Part shown: positions 25,873 to 34,450 of the stretch, piece by piece
Layout: the number at the start of each line of letters is the position of its first letter
How positions within the stretch are numbered: position 1 is the stretch's first letter
Origin: Cryobacterium glucosi
GTDB lineage: Bacteria > Actinomycetota > Actinomycetes > Actinomycetales > Microbacteriaceae
Reading direction: 5' to 3'
Assembly: GCF_004402235.1 (NCBI RefSeq)
Contig: NZ_SOFS01000015.1
Location: 231,662-295,661 of the forward strand
DNA length: 64,000 bases
Made by a program: the position numbers and the translations under genes
Notes under the pieces: generated by a model
Seen by the model: the letters and a program-made list of their open reading frames with translations, nothing else
Told to the model about the DNA's origin: nothing
The model's database searches: none

Positions 25873-26763
25873 TCACGCCTCCGGAATCACGAAGCGGTTC
25901 TCGTCGATGCGGCGGGTGTCGGGTTCGGGGCCGCGGCGGATGCCGAGGTCGAGCCCGTCGATCGCCGCAAGTTCGGCATCCGTCAGTTCGAAATCGAAGA
26001 CGTCGAAATTCTCGACGATGCGGGACGGCGTGATCGACTTCGGGATGGCACTGCGCCCCTGCTGGACGTGCCAGCGGATCATGACCTGCGCCGCCGACTT
26101 GCCGTGCACGGCTCCGATCGCCTCGATCACCGGGTCATGCAGCGGGTTCTTCGCAGTGCCGTCGCCCCAGCCCGGGTAGAAGTTGATGCCGCCGATCGGG
26201 GACCAGGCCTGGGTCAGGATGCCGCGGGCAGCATCCGCCGCCTGGGTCTCCTTCTGCACGAAGTACGGGTGCAGTTCGATCTGGTTGACGGCAGGGACGA
26301 TGGTGCGCGCCTCGAGGAGCGCATCGAGGTGTTTCGGCTTGAAATTGCTCACGCCGATCGCCCGCACCTTGCCCTCGGCGAGGAGGGTCTCAAGCGCGCG
26401 GTAGGCCTCGAGAGTCTTGTCGAAGCTCAGCGGGACCGGCTGGTGCAGGATCAAGAGGTCGAGGTAGTCGAGGCCGAGCTTGCCGGTCGCGACGTCGAAG
26501 GCGTGCAGGGTCTCCTCGTAGCCGTACTGGCTGATCCAGACCTTGGTCTCGACGAAGACCTCGGCGCGATCGACACCCGAGTTGCGCAGTCCTTCGCCGA
26601 CCTGCCGCTCGTTCATGTAGGCGGCAGCCGTGTCGATGTGGCGATACCCGGTACGCAGCGCGGTCTCGACGGCGGCCGCGGTGTCCTCCGCGGAGCTCTG
26701 GAAGACCCCGAGACCTACCGCGGGGATATCGACGCCATTGTTGAGGGTGAACGAAGTAGTCAT
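25873..26763 (-). CDS. Aldo/keto reductase
   Basis: 296 aa. NADPH-dependent carbonyl reductase. The tetrad is visible: Asp in HIDTAAAYMNE, Tyr in the same segment, Lys in FVETKVWIS, and His in LLILHQPVP. SPIGGINF and IPKSITPSRIVENFDVFDF form the cofactor-binding end. Full length for AKR family 5-type enzymes. Transcribed in the same direction as, and downstream of, a NADP-binding reductase gene at 26890-27507 (127 bp gap). Substrate unknown. Confidence 0.92.
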   Translation of the reverse strand: MTTSFTLNNGVDIPAVGLGVFQSSAEDTAAAVETALRTGYRHIDTAAAYMNERQVGEGLRNSGVDRAEVFVETKVWISQYGYEETLHAFDVATGKLGLDYLDLLILHQPVPLSFDKTLEAYRALETLLAEGKVRAIGVSNFKPKHLDALLEARTIVPAVNQIELHPYFVQKETQAADAARGILTQAWSPIGGINFYPGWGDGTAKNPLHDPVIEAIGAVHGKSAAQVMIRWHVQQGRSAIPKSITPSRIVENFDVFDFELTDAELAAIDGLDLGIRRGPEPDTRRIDENRFVIPEA

Positions 26764-26889
26764 GATTCGAGGCTACGTGCGGTCCCGTCAACGAGGGAGG
26801 GTGGCTCAGTACCTCCCTGAGCTACCCCGGCCCGCTGCCCGGCGAGGCCTGCTCACCACCGTTGCCGGGCACGCGGTTGGAGAGAATCG

Positions 26890-27507
26890 TCAGAGGACCT
26901 TCGCGCCCATGGCGATGTCGAAGCCTGCGCCATGGGCGGCCAGGCCCACCAGGAGGATGCCGGCCCATTCAAGGGCGTGGGCCATCTCAAGCGCTCCTGC
27001 GTCGAGGGGCCGCATGCCCAGGCTCTCCACAAACGCGGCGACCTCGGCCTTCGCCGCGGCGCTGTCGCCGGCGAAGAACACATCGACGGCCTTGTCTTCC
27101 GCAATGACGCCGCCGAAGATCGTGTTGAATGCCTTCACGACGTGTGCGCCCTCGGGGGCGGCCGCGGCGATCTGCTGCGACACAGAGTTGCCCGGGGTCG
27201 TCACGACTCCACTGGCGTCAGCGTTGAACGGGTTGGTGATGTCGATGAGGATCTTGCCGGCCAGCGCATCGCCGTAGTGCGCGACCACGTCAACGGCGCC
27301 GGCGTAGAGGACGGCCACGATGACGATGTCCCCCGCCGGCCGTGCGCCGAACGCGCCGACGGTGGCACCGTTGCCGATCTGTTCGGCGAGGGCCTGCGCC
27401 TTGGCGGCGTTGCGGCTCATGAACTCGATGGTGTGGCCGTGCTTCGCCGCCCGTGTGCCGATGGCGGTCGCCATGTTGCCCGAGCCGATGATGCTGATGG
27501 TGGTCAT
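26890..27507 (-). CDS. NADP oxidoreductase, coenzyme-F420-dependent-type fold
   Basis: 205 aa. The N-terminal Rossmann motif ISIIGSGNMATAIGTRAAKHG and MSRNAA at the second strand indicate NADP(H). DIVIVAVLYAG, ILIDITNPFN, and VVKAFNTIFG match the Npd/Fno family that reduces NADP+ with F420H2 or acts as a related NADPH reductase. Adjacent to a divergent TetR gene with paired operator-like sites, so probably induced by a toxic small molecule. Confidence 0.85.
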   Translation of the reverse strand: MTTISIIGSGNMATAIGTRAAKHGHTIEFMSRNAAKAQALAEQIGNGATVGAFGARPAGDIVIVAVLYAGAVDVVAHYGDALAGKILIDITNPFNADASGVVTTPGNSVSQQIAAAAPEGAHVVKAFNTIFGGVIAEDKAVDVFFAGDSAAAKAEVAAFVESLGMRPLDAGALEMAHALEWAGILLVGLAAHGAGFDIAMGAKVL

Positions 27508-27538
27508 GAGGTGTCTTCCAATCGCCGCGTCGATGTAT

Positions 27539-27607
27539 GTACACCGATCTGAGTACCTAACCTAACGGGCTGATGCGCGGCGAGTCAAGCTATGCACACC
27601 GATCGGT
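27539..27607. promoter_or_regulatory. Two TetR-type operator half-site groups
   Basis: GTACACCGATCTGAGTAC (27539-27556) and ACCGATCGGT (27598-27607, a perfect palindrome) share the core ACACCGATC, whose copies begin 55 bp apart. They lie between the NADP-reductase gene and the divergent tetR-like gene. The second is next to the TetR start codon. Confidence 0.55.
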
Positions 27608-27630
27608 ACCAACGGGCTACGCTAGGGACT

Positions 27631-28206
27631 ATGACGGAGTTGGAGAAGGGACCGCGCGGCCTGCGGAGCGGCAGGGGCGCTCGAGAGCGCCTTCTCAGCG
27701 CGTCCCAGCAACTGTTTCCCGATCAAGGCATCAACTGCACCGGCGTTGACCAACTCTGTGCGGTGGCCGGGGTCTCCAAGCGGACGCTGTACCAGCACTT
27801 CGACGGCAAGGACGAGCTCATCGCCGAGTATCTGCGCCGTTTCGATCCCGACATCCTGCCCGAAGTCTTCGACCGCTCCGACCTGACGCCGCGCGAGCGA
27901 CTCCTCGCCATCTTCGACATCCACTCCCCCCTGTGCCCGTTCATCGGGGCTGCCGTCGAAATCCAGGACCCGGGCCATCCAGCACGCGTCTTCGCCCGCA
28001 CCTATAAAGAGGGCTTCGCCGCCCGGCTCGCTGATACCGCCCGCGAGGGCGGCGCCACCAACCCCGAACAGCTCGGCGAGCAACTGGCACTGCTCCTGGA
28101 CGGTGCCTCGGCTCGCAGCCGAGTCCTCAACACCGACACGTTTGCCACCGCGGCCGCCATCGCGGTCGTCCTCATCGACGACGCCCTCCCCAAGGCGTCG
28201 GCATAA
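27631..28206 (+). CDS. TetR-family transcriptional regulator
   Basis: 191 aa from ATG 27631. N-terminal HTH: ARERLLSASQQLFPDQG, then VSKRTLYQHFDGKDELI, a canonical TetR recognition helix. The C-terminal ligand domain contains CPFIGAAVEI and a long helix ending ALLLDGAS. No ribosome-binding site is visible and TACGCT lies about seven bases upstream, so a leaderless message is likely. Probably represses the divergent reductase gene and itself. Confidence 0.92.
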   Translation: MTELEKGPRGLRSGRGARERLLSASQQLFPDQGINCTGVDQLCAVAGVSKRTLYQHFDGKDELIAEYLRRFDPDILPEVFDRSDLTPRERLLAIFDIHSPLCPFIGAAVEIQDPGHPARVFARTYKEGFAARLADTAREGGATNPEQLGEQLALLLDGASARSRVLNTDTFATAAAIAVVLIDDALPKASA

Positions 28207-28382
28207 GCATCGATCCTCGTCGACGCACGACAGTCCGAGCTTTGGTGTCACCGGCGGCAACGCTCCGGAGGACACGGGAGTGGAGACTCGCGTGTCCTGG
28301 CAGTGAAACCGCCGGCCTGGCGCGGTGATCAGGCGTTGCTCAGGGCGCTCAAGCAGAATGGCCGCAGAGCCCCTGACGGTTC

Positions 28383-28423
28383 CCGGACGATGGCCAAGTA
28401 CCCGGTACGCGACAAGACTTGCC
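28383..28423 (+). ncRNA. Guanidine-III (ykkC-III) riboswitch
   Basis: The segment matches the compact guanidine-III pattern: CCGGACGA, a stem strand GGCCAAGT, ACCCGGT, GACAAGAC and a closing strand TTGCC. GGC(C)AAGT pairs with ACTTGCC with one bulged C, and the two CCGG blocks can form the pseudoknot. It ends four bases before the GGAG ribosome-binding site of the SMR exporter gene, so guanidinium binding would control translation. Assigned by pattern and by the downstream gene, without a covariance search. Confidence 0.8.
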
Positions 28424-28435
28424 AGTGGAGTCATC

Positions 28436-28765
28436 ATGTTGCCGTGGATCGTTCTGTCCCTCTCCGGAGTTCTCGAGGCCGTCTGGGCAACCGCCCTGGG
28501 CAAGTCGGCGGGATTCACAAAGCTCGTCCCGACCCTCGTGTTCGGTGCGGGGATCATCGCAAGCATGGCGGGACTCGCTTTCGCACTGAGAGAGATCCCG
28601 ATCGGGACCGGCTATGCCGTCTGGGTCGGGATCGGTGCGACGCTGACCGTCGTCTACGCGATGGTCACCGGGACCGAATCGCTCAGCATCCTCAAGATCG
28701 TGCTCCTCCTGGGACTGATCGGCTGCGTGATCGGACTGAAGCTCGTGAGCGACGCCGGTCACTAG
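28436..28765 (+). CDS. gdx: Guanidinium exporter, SMR family (Gdx/SugE)
   Basis: 109 aa from ATG 28436 with GGAG at 5-8 nt. Four membrane helices. The first contains the essential Glu in GVLEAVWATALGKSAGF, whose Lys/Gly pattern is that of the Gdx rather than EmrE subtype. The third has the GTGYAVWVGIGA motif. Dual-topology dimers export guanidinium in exchange for protons. The upstream guanidine-III riboswitch supports this function independently. Confidence 0.92.
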   Translation: MLPWIVLSLSGVLEAVWATALGKSAGFTKLVPTLVFGAGIIASMAGLAFALREIPIGTGYAVWVGIGATLTVVYAMVTGTESLSILKIVLLLGLIGCVIGLKLVSDAGH

Positions 28766-28899
28766 CATTCAAAACAGATACCCCGGCCGTTCGCTTTCAC
28801 CGGCGAATGTCCGTGCCCGACGGCTGGAACCAACGCCTCGAAGCGCATTGGGCTCACCGCTTCGTGCCACGGGTCGAGCGCGGCATCGTTGACGATCGA

Positions 28900-29292
28900 T
28901 CAGGTGTAGCCGCGGGTGCCGAATTGGAGTTTGTCGCCGGGATGGATGGTGGACATCCCGACTTTGCCGCCGACGAGGGTCTCGACCTGCTCGGGGTAGA
29001 CGCCGAAGCGAGTGGCGATCGTGCTTGCGGAGTCCCCGCTGACGACGGTGTAGATGATCTTGCCCGAACTGTCCGTCGTCGCGGTCCCTTCTGCGCCCTC
29101 AAACGGCCCTTGGTCTCGCGGCGTCGGGTACGTCGACAGGTGCGAGGTTGCCGTCGGCGAGGGCGTGCTTGTCGGAGACGAGGCAGGCGTGCTGCCGTTA
29201 ATGCTTGTCGAGCTTGCGCACCCGGCGAGTGCAGCCGCGAGCGTGAGCGTCAGTGCGGTGGTCACAATGATTCGGTGGGCGTCCATTGCCAT
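28900..29292 (-). CDS. LysM-domain lipoprotein
   Basis: 130 aa. A signal peptide with lipobox LAAALAGC is followed by a Ser/Thr/Pro linker (about 30-65). A single LysM domain (about 78-125) runs from YTVVSGDSASTIATRFGV through LVGGKVGMSTIHPGDKLQF. LysM binds peptidoglycan GlcNAc, so this protein is probably bound to both membrane and wall. It is six bases downstream of another lipoprotein gene and co-transcribed with it. Confidence 0.85.
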   Translation of the reverse strand: MAMDAHRIIVTTALTLTLAAALAGCASSTSINGSTPASSPTSTPSPTATSHLSTYPTPRDQGPFEGAEGTATTDSSGKIIYTVVSGDSASTIATRFGVYPEQVETLVGGKVGMSTIHPGDKLQFGTRGYT

Positions 29293-29298
29293 GGGTGT

Positions 29299-30165
29299 TC
29301 AGTCCCTGAGGTGTTCGGGCATTTGTGGGCATTGTTTGTAGATGCCTTGATCGGGGGGCCCCTGGTCGATGTGTGCATAGGGCTGCCAGGTCACGGTTGC
29401 GGGGCCTTGGCCGGTGTAGTTGGCCATGAAGGATTCCAGGGTCGGTGGCGGATCAACCCGGATGTGGGCGGCTTCCAGGCACGGCATGAGGACCGTTGTT
29501 TGGTACTGGTAGAGGTAGGTGATCTGCGACTCGTTCAGCGGAACGGAGTTCTTCGGGTCGCTGGGAAACCGGGTATTGCAGACGTAGTCCGCGATCGCAT
29601 GACGCTCCTCGTCGCCGAGCGCCACGTAGGTTTCGATGCCGCCCTCAGGGCTCGCGACCGCAGGGACTCCTGCGGCGGTCAAGCAGGCGGCGATCACCGA
29701 CGGGATTTCCTCCAGACTCAGGAACCTCTCCCGCGTCGCCGTCGGCACGGCCACGTCCGGATAGCTGGCGACGAATCCGTCGCGCAAGGCAGTTTGCGCC
29801 TGATCGGCCAGCTCCTGCCGGGCGGCCTCGGTCATCACGGGCGGGATGGGCGCCGGGATGGGCGTGGCCGACGGTGGAGCGACCGGCGCGGCGGCGCATC
29901 CGCTCAGCACGAGGAGCACGAGCGCAATGCCAAGGACCTTCCAGGACACCCGTGCCGGGCGCGGAGCCGGGACCTTCAGTGTTGGGCGCACCCGATGGAT
30001 ACTGCCGTCAGGGATAGACGCGGAAGGTGCCGAGAACGGTGGTGCCGTCGCTTCCGAAGAGCGGACACGGTCGAACAGCAACCCGAACGCGCGGCGATCC
30101 GCACTATTCGACCCGCGCGAAAAAACCAGATCGGACTCCCCCGCAGTCTTCATGACCACCCCCAT
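29299..30165 (-). CDS. Hypothetical lipoprotein with long N-terminal region
   Basis: 288 aa as annotated (alternative start at the Met of MKTAGES, residue 5). A cytoplasmic-looking basic segment of about 75 residues precedes a membrane helix VLGIALVLLVLSGC with a lipobox-like end. The later domain has three Cys (IAACLTAAG, DYVCNTRF, LMPCLEAAH) that could form disulfides. I do not recognise the family. The unusual distance of the lipobox from the start means either a wrong start or a type II anchor. First gene of a two-gene lipoprotein operon. Confidence 0.7.
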   Translation of the reverse strand: MGVVMKTAGESDLVFSRGSNSADRRAFGLLFDRVRSSEATAPPFSAPSASIPDGSIHRVRPTLKVPAPRPARVSWKVLGIALVLLVLSGCAAAPVAPPSATPIPAPIPPVMTEAARQELADQAQTALRDGFVASYPDVAVPTATRERFLSLEEIPSVIAACLTAAGVPAVASPEGGIETYVALGDEERHAIADYVCNTRFPSDPKNSVPLNESQITYLYQYQTTVLMPCLEAAHIRVDPPPTLESFMANYTGQGPATVTWQPYAHIDQGPPDQGIYKQCPQMPEHLRD

Positions 30166-30303
30166 GACTATTGAACGCCATCCGCGGGCAATTCACGGCA
30201 AATTGCCCCTGATCGGGTCAGAAAATTTCAACGCGCCTTGTGCCGATCACGTGTCAGCATGGTCGCGTTCCCGCAGCCTGCGTCACGGTGTTCGGCGACT
30301 CAC

Positions 30304-32964
30304 TCACGGCAACACCTCAAAGATGCCGCGCGCGCCCTTCTCGGCGTCCGACATGACGTGGCTCACGAACGGATAGTGCCCAGCCTCGGAGAAGGACAGC
30401 TCCACGAATCCACCCTGCGCGGAGGCCAGATCGAGCGCTTGCGAGCCACCCGTCCCGGTGCTGCCGCCGTCCTTGAGCGGGTAGTCGCCCTCCTTATAGA
30501 CGGTATGGAACTGGCCGCCGACGATGTGGAAGGCGCTGCCCACGTTCGGGCCGGCATCCAGCACCCAGACCCGCACGGTCTCGCCGACACGGGCCGGAAG
30601 CGGACGGGCGGCGTACTGGTTGGAGTAGCCGTTGAAGACCATCAGGTCGGGGGTCTGCGCCGTGACCTTGACGGCGTCGACCTCGCCGCCCTGCGCGCCG
30701 AGGTAGAGCTCGGACTGCACCAGAAGGTACTCGCGGTCCACGTCGGCCAGGCCGGGCGGGTCGATGATCACGGCACCGAACATGCCGTTCGCGATGTGCA
30801 CCGACATGGGCATTGTGGAGCAGTGATAGAGCCAGATGCCCGACCGGGTGGCGGTGAACGTGTAGACCAGGCTCTCACCGGGCTGGATGGTGCGCATCAC
30901 GGCGTCGGGGGCGACGGCGCCTGCGTGGAAGTCGATGGAGTGCCCGACCGTGCCCTTGTTCACCAGGGTGATTTCGAACACGTCGCCCACCCTGCCGCGC
31001 AGGGTGGGGCCGGGCGCGGTGCCGTTGAAGGTCCAGAGCATCTGGGTGACACCGGGGGCCACCTCGGTTTCCACATTGCGCACGACCAAGGTACGGCGAT
31101 GCACCGTGGCGTCTGGAGCGGGCGGCAGCACGGCATCGTGCGCCTCGAAATTCGCGTCGGGTACGGCCGAGGGGTCGATGTCGGCGGCCGCAGAGGTTCC
31201 GGTCGCGGCCGCGTCCTGGCCGGTGTGACTGCCGTCCGCGGACATGCCCGCCATGCCGCCCATCGAGGTGCTGTCGCCGGTGGCGGATGCGCCCGCGTCG
31301 CCCACCGCGACGATGCTGATCTCCATGCCCAGCAGCCGGTGTCCGGCGATCGAGCACCAGCCGTCCACGCTCGCGCCGATCACGCCAACGGCCACGGTCG
31401 TGGTGGTGCCCGGGTCAAGTGACCCCGACACAAGGCCGGACTCCAGCACCAGGTTGTGCGCCATGTCGTCGCTATTGGTGAGGGTGATCCTAAGTGCGTC
31501 GCCGAGCGGCACCTCGATGCGGTCGGGCACAAAGCGGGTGTGCACCATGTCCACGGCGACCGTGGTGGTGTGACCGGTCGCGGCAGCGGTTCCAGAGGAG
31601 CCCGCGGCCTGGGTCGACACCGCCGACAGTTCCACCGAGGCCGGGTCGACAACGATGCCCACGGTCACCGTGAGGAGCAGCACGCTCGCGGCCGCGAGCA
31701 TCCGCCCGGTGCTGCGCGGTCGCGGGCCCGCCACCGGCCGTTCGCCCGGCGCCACGCGCACGAGCGGCAGGGCGCGCACCCGCCGGTTCGCGCGAAGGGC
31801 CCGGGTGAACAGCACCAGGAAGCTGGCCAGGGTCGCCACGATCAGCATCGACAACGCCACGGTGAGGGTGCTGGAGACCGGCAGCAGCGACAGGAGGAGG
31901 GCGCCGTTGACGACCACGACCCGGAACAAGCCGCCGCGATCGAGCTCGGCGGCGGTGGCTTTCAGGGCGGCCGGGCCGCCACCGAGCACGACGGGCACGA
32001 GGTGACTGAGGGCGCCGAGCAGGATCTGGGCGGCGAAGCCGATTGCGAAGTACGGCACCAGGGTTTCCACGCCGGCGGCCGCGACCGTCCAGCTGGGGGC
32101 GATCGCTACCCGCAGGCCGAACCCGAGGGTGCAGAGCGCGAACCAGATCTGCGCGGAGCCCAGGCTCCAGGCTGCGAAGGTCACGGCGGGCGCCCGGCGC
32201 AGGTGACCGACACCCTCCCAGAGCACGCGGCCGAGGGCCACCAGGTAAACCAGAACACCGAGTGCAACGACGAGGCGCAGGTCGGCAAGGCAGCCCAGCC
32301 CGACGAGAACCAGGCCACCCACCAGCACCGACAAGGTGCTGCCGGCCGCCACTGTGGCACCCGCGATTCGGGTGTGCAAGACGGTCGGCCAGAGCAGCGC
32401 GACGGTGCCGATCACGGTGAGGCCGACCCAGCCGAGCAGGTTGAACGCGAGGTGACCGATGAACAGGCGTTCGTAGTCTTCGCCTCCCCCGTCGAGCCGG
32501 GCCATCAGGATGCCCAGGGTCACGCCGGCGGCGAGCATCACCGCGCTCGCCACGTAGTGGCGCACCAGCGGGGCGAACCGGCCCGGCATCGCACCACGGG
32601 TCTGACCCACGATGACGGCGGCGTGGGCCAACGCGTTCAGGCCCACCAGGATGCCGCCGACCAGCACAAGCGGATACCCGCCGATGACAATGCCCGTCAT
32701 CACCGCGATGGCGCCGACGGTGTGCGCACTCAACCGTAGCCCGAGCGAGAGACGATGGCCGAGGGCCTTGCGGCGCAGCAGCGTGTCGGCGAAGTGCTGG
32801 CTCCAGATCAGGATGGCCGTGCTCACCGCGCCGAGGAGCAGCAGGTGCACGAGCAGCCAGCCCGACGAGGGCAGTTGGCGGTGCACCACGGTGAGAATCA
32901 CCGCGGCAGCCAGCCACGCGGGCACCAGGCTGCCCGAGACGATGTGCCAGAGCTTGTCTTTCAC
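30304..32964 (-). CDS. nirK: NirK-type copper nitrite reductase fused to membrane and cupredoxin domains
   Basis: 886 aa from GTG 32964, which has GGGGAGG upstream and overlaps the preceding stop (GTGA). Residues 1-440 hold about twelve membrane helices. Residues about 466-555 are an added cupredoxin with type-1 ligands in MAHNLV (H503) and WCSIAGHRLLGM (C537, H542, M547). Residues about 623-886 are NirK: VGHSIDFH (H675, D678, H680), LYHCSTMPMSVHIANGM (H714, C715, H723, M728), FHIVGG (H813) and PFVSHVMSD (H869). All type-1 and type-2 ligands and the catalytic Asp and His are present. Reduces nitrite to NO. The cupredoxin is a plausible built-in electron donor. Confidence 0.88.
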   Translation of the reverse strand: MKDKLWHIVSGSLVPAWLAAAVILTVVHRQLPSSGWLLVHLLLLGAVSTAILIWSQHFADTLLRRKALGHRLSLGLRLSAHTVGAIAVMTGIVIGGYPLVLVGGILVGLNALAHAAVIVGQTRGAMPGRFAPLVRHYVASAVMLAAGVTLGILMARLDGGGEDYERLFIGHLAFNLLGWVGLTVIGTVALLWPTVLHTRIAGATVAAGSTLSVLVGGLVLVGLGCLADLRLVVALGVLVYLVALGRVLWEGVGHLRRAPAVTFAAWSLGSAQIWFALCTLGFGLRVAIAPSWTVAAAGVETLVPYFAIGFAAQILLGALSHLVPVVLGGGPAALKATAAELDRGGLFRVVVVNGALLLSLLPVSSTLTVALSMLIVATLASFLVLFTRALRANRRVRALPLVRVAPGERPVAGPRPRSTGRMLAAASVLLLTVTVGIVVDPASVELSAVSTQAAGSSGTAAATGHTTTVAVDMVHTRFVPDRIEVPLGDALRITLTNSDDMAHNLVLESGLVSGSLDPGTTTTVAVGVIGASVDGWCSIAGHRLLGMEISIVAVGDAGASATGDSTSMGGMAGMSADGSHTGQDAAATGTSAAADIDPSAVPDANFEAHDAVLPPAPDATVHRRTLVVRNVETEVAPGVTQMLWTFNGTAPGPTLRGRVGDVFEITLVNKGTVGHSIDFHAGAVAPDAVMRTIQPGESLVYTFTATRSGIWLYHCSTMPMSVHIANGMFGAVIIDPPGLADVDREYLLVQSELYLGAQGGEVDAVKVTAQTPDLMVFNGYSNQYAARPLPARVGETVRVWVLDAGPNVGSAFHIVGGQFHTVYKEGDYPLKDGGSTGTGGSQALDLASAQGGFVELSFSEAGHYPFVSHVMSDAEKGARGIFEVLP

Positions 32965-34169
32965 AGCAGCGACCTCCCCAGGGGCGGTGCTGACGGGGCC
33001 GCAGTGCTGCGCGGTGTTGTCCGCACGGGCAGCACAGTGGTTCCGCGCAGAACCGAGACTGCCGCAATCGCCACGAACAGCAGCACCGCGACGATGTTGA
33101 ACACTCCGCCCCACTGCACCAGCACGGGCCGGCCATAGGTGTCGCCGAGGAGTACCCGCACCAGAAGCGACACATGCAGCAGCGACGCCGGCAGGTACAT
33201 GACCGGCCGATACGGCAATGGCCGGCGCAGCACGGCCGGCAGGATGGTGGGAGCATGCGCCATGATCATCGACATGACGAAGCCCAGGAACACGGCGTGC
33301 ATCATGGCGTCGTAACCGGGGCCGGAGTAGACCGGACCCCGCAGCAACCAGATGCCGCCCACGACGGCGAGCCAGCCATAGCCGGCCAGCAGGCACCAGG
33401 CCATGTAGCGGGGCAACCCGACCGAGCGCACCATGCGGGTGGCGATGTCGTGCCGGAACAGCCAGGCCACCAGCGCCAGCATCCCGGTACCGAGCAGGGG
33501 GTAGCCGGCGATCGGCCAGACCAGGGCGACGACCGAGCCGAAGCTGAGCGCGAGGCTGATGCCGAGCATCCACTGTTCGGCGCGCCGGTTGACGGTGGGC
33601 GAGATGCGGGACAGTTCGAGGCGTTCGCCGGCGATCGTGAGCACCAGGAAGAGAATGAGCAACGGTGCGAGCTGCGGGATGCCGATTCCGCGCAGCCAGA
33701 AGATCGTGGCCATGAGCCCGGCCAGGGCGCCGAGCACCTGTACGGCGGTGGAGACCGAGCCCTGCTTGCGCCAGATCTCGCTGTAGATTGCCAGCAACAT
33801 GGTGGTGCCGGCGACCAAGGCGGCCTGGCCCACGACCACCGGCAGCGGTGAGATGAGCGCGATGCCGCCGGCACCGAGCAGGCCGGGCGAGAGATAGGCC
33901 CACGTGCGGCGGACGGCCACGGCCCGCTCGAGCACCACGACGGTGCCGACGAAGCCGAACACCATCAGCGGGCCGTGCACCTCCGTGAGTCGGGTGCTGT
34001 CGACGGGCGCCCAGAGGCCGAGCAGGAGCAGCGCGCCGTTGAGTCCGGCGAGCAGGGCGATGCCCCCGAGGAGCAGGAAGACCAGCCGGGCGGTGACAGG
34101 AGGCCGCTCCATCGGGCCGGTGCCCCGCGTAGCGCTGCCGGTTCGGCGAAGAGGGCTCGGCGTAGTCAT
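32961..34169 (-). CDS. NnrS-like multi-pass membrane protein of nirK operon
   Basis: 402 aa, about twelve hydrophobic segments. The motif EVHGPLMVFGFVGTVVVLERA, and late His residues in AMMHAVFLGFVMSMIMAHAP, resemble the NnrS haem-copper family linked to nitric oxide tolerance. It ends overlapping the NirK start, so the two are translationally coupled. NnrS proteins relieve NO stress, which fits production of NO by NirK. Relationship to NnrS is by pattern and context. Confidence 0.75.
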   Translation of the reverse strand: MTTPSPLRRTGSATRGTGPMERPPVTARLVFLLLGGIALLAGLNGALLLLGLWAPVDSTRLTEVHGPLMVFGFVGTVVVLERAVAVRRTWAYLSPGLLGAGGIALISPLPVVVGQAALVAGTTMLLAIYSEIWRKQGSVSTAVQVLGALAGLMATIFWLRGIGIPQLAPLLILFLVLTIAGERLELSRISPTVNRRAEQWMLGISLALSFGSVVALVWPIAGYPLLGTGMLALVAWLFRHDIATRMVRSVGLPRYMAWCLLAGYGWLAVVGGIWLLRGPVYSGPGYDAMMHAVFLGFVMSMIMAHAPTILPAVLRRPLPYRPVMYLPASLLHVSLLVRVLLGDTYGRPVLVQWGGVFNIVAVLLFVAIAAVSVLRGTTVLPVRTTPRSTAAPSAPPLGRSLL

Positions 34170-34200
34170 CGGCGTGGGTCAGGTCAGGATAGCGTCGGGG

Positions 34201-34296
34201 TCAGATGGCGCGCGTGGGCGCTTCGGCCGATGCTTCATGGTCGGCAGGTTCGGCACGGCGACGGTCCGATGACAGGATGATCGGTTCGACGGTCAC
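34201..34296 (-). CDS. Small ORF leading the nirK operon (31 aa)
   Basis: GTG start at 34296 with GAAGGAG six bases upstream, encoding MTVEPIILSSDRRRAEPADH followed by an acidic/Ala tail and a TGA stop. It lies between the TATAAT promoter and the NnrS-like gene, 31 bp before the latter's ATG. Charged and without a membrane segment. It could be a leader or a small accessory protein. No known family recognised. Confidence 0.45.
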   Translation of the reverse strand: MTVEPIILSSDRRRAEPADHEASAEAPTRAI

Positions 34297-34335
34297 GGCT
34301 TCTCCTTCGGGCGGGTCGAATGACCCCAGAGTGCC

Positions 34336-34367
34336 ATTATAGAGGACGAACATCCTTTTAATAGGAT
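34336..34367 (-). promoter_or_regulatory. nirK operon promoter with overlapping palindrome
   Basis: A perfect -10 TATAAT on the minus strand (34336-34341) with no good -35, and the palindrome ATCCT-TTTAAT-AGGAT (34352-34367) where the -35 should be. AT-rich compared with the surroundings. The extended arrangement (AACATCC...GGATCGT) resembles sites of Rrf2/NsrR-type NO-responsive repressors, which is a suggestion from shape only. No such regulator gene is in the window. Confidence 0.55.
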
Positions 34368-34450
34368 CGTGCCATCAGAGCGCTGGCTGCTACTCGCGGC
34401 CGGCGAACGACACGGCGAAACCGATGACGCGGTCGCACACGGAGATCCCG

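Noticed and set aside
30304..33903. NirK reading frame extended to 33903
   Set aside because: The extension is Arg-rich, lies wholly inside the NnrS-like gene in another frame, and the GTG at 32964 has a good ribosome-binding site and overlap geometry.
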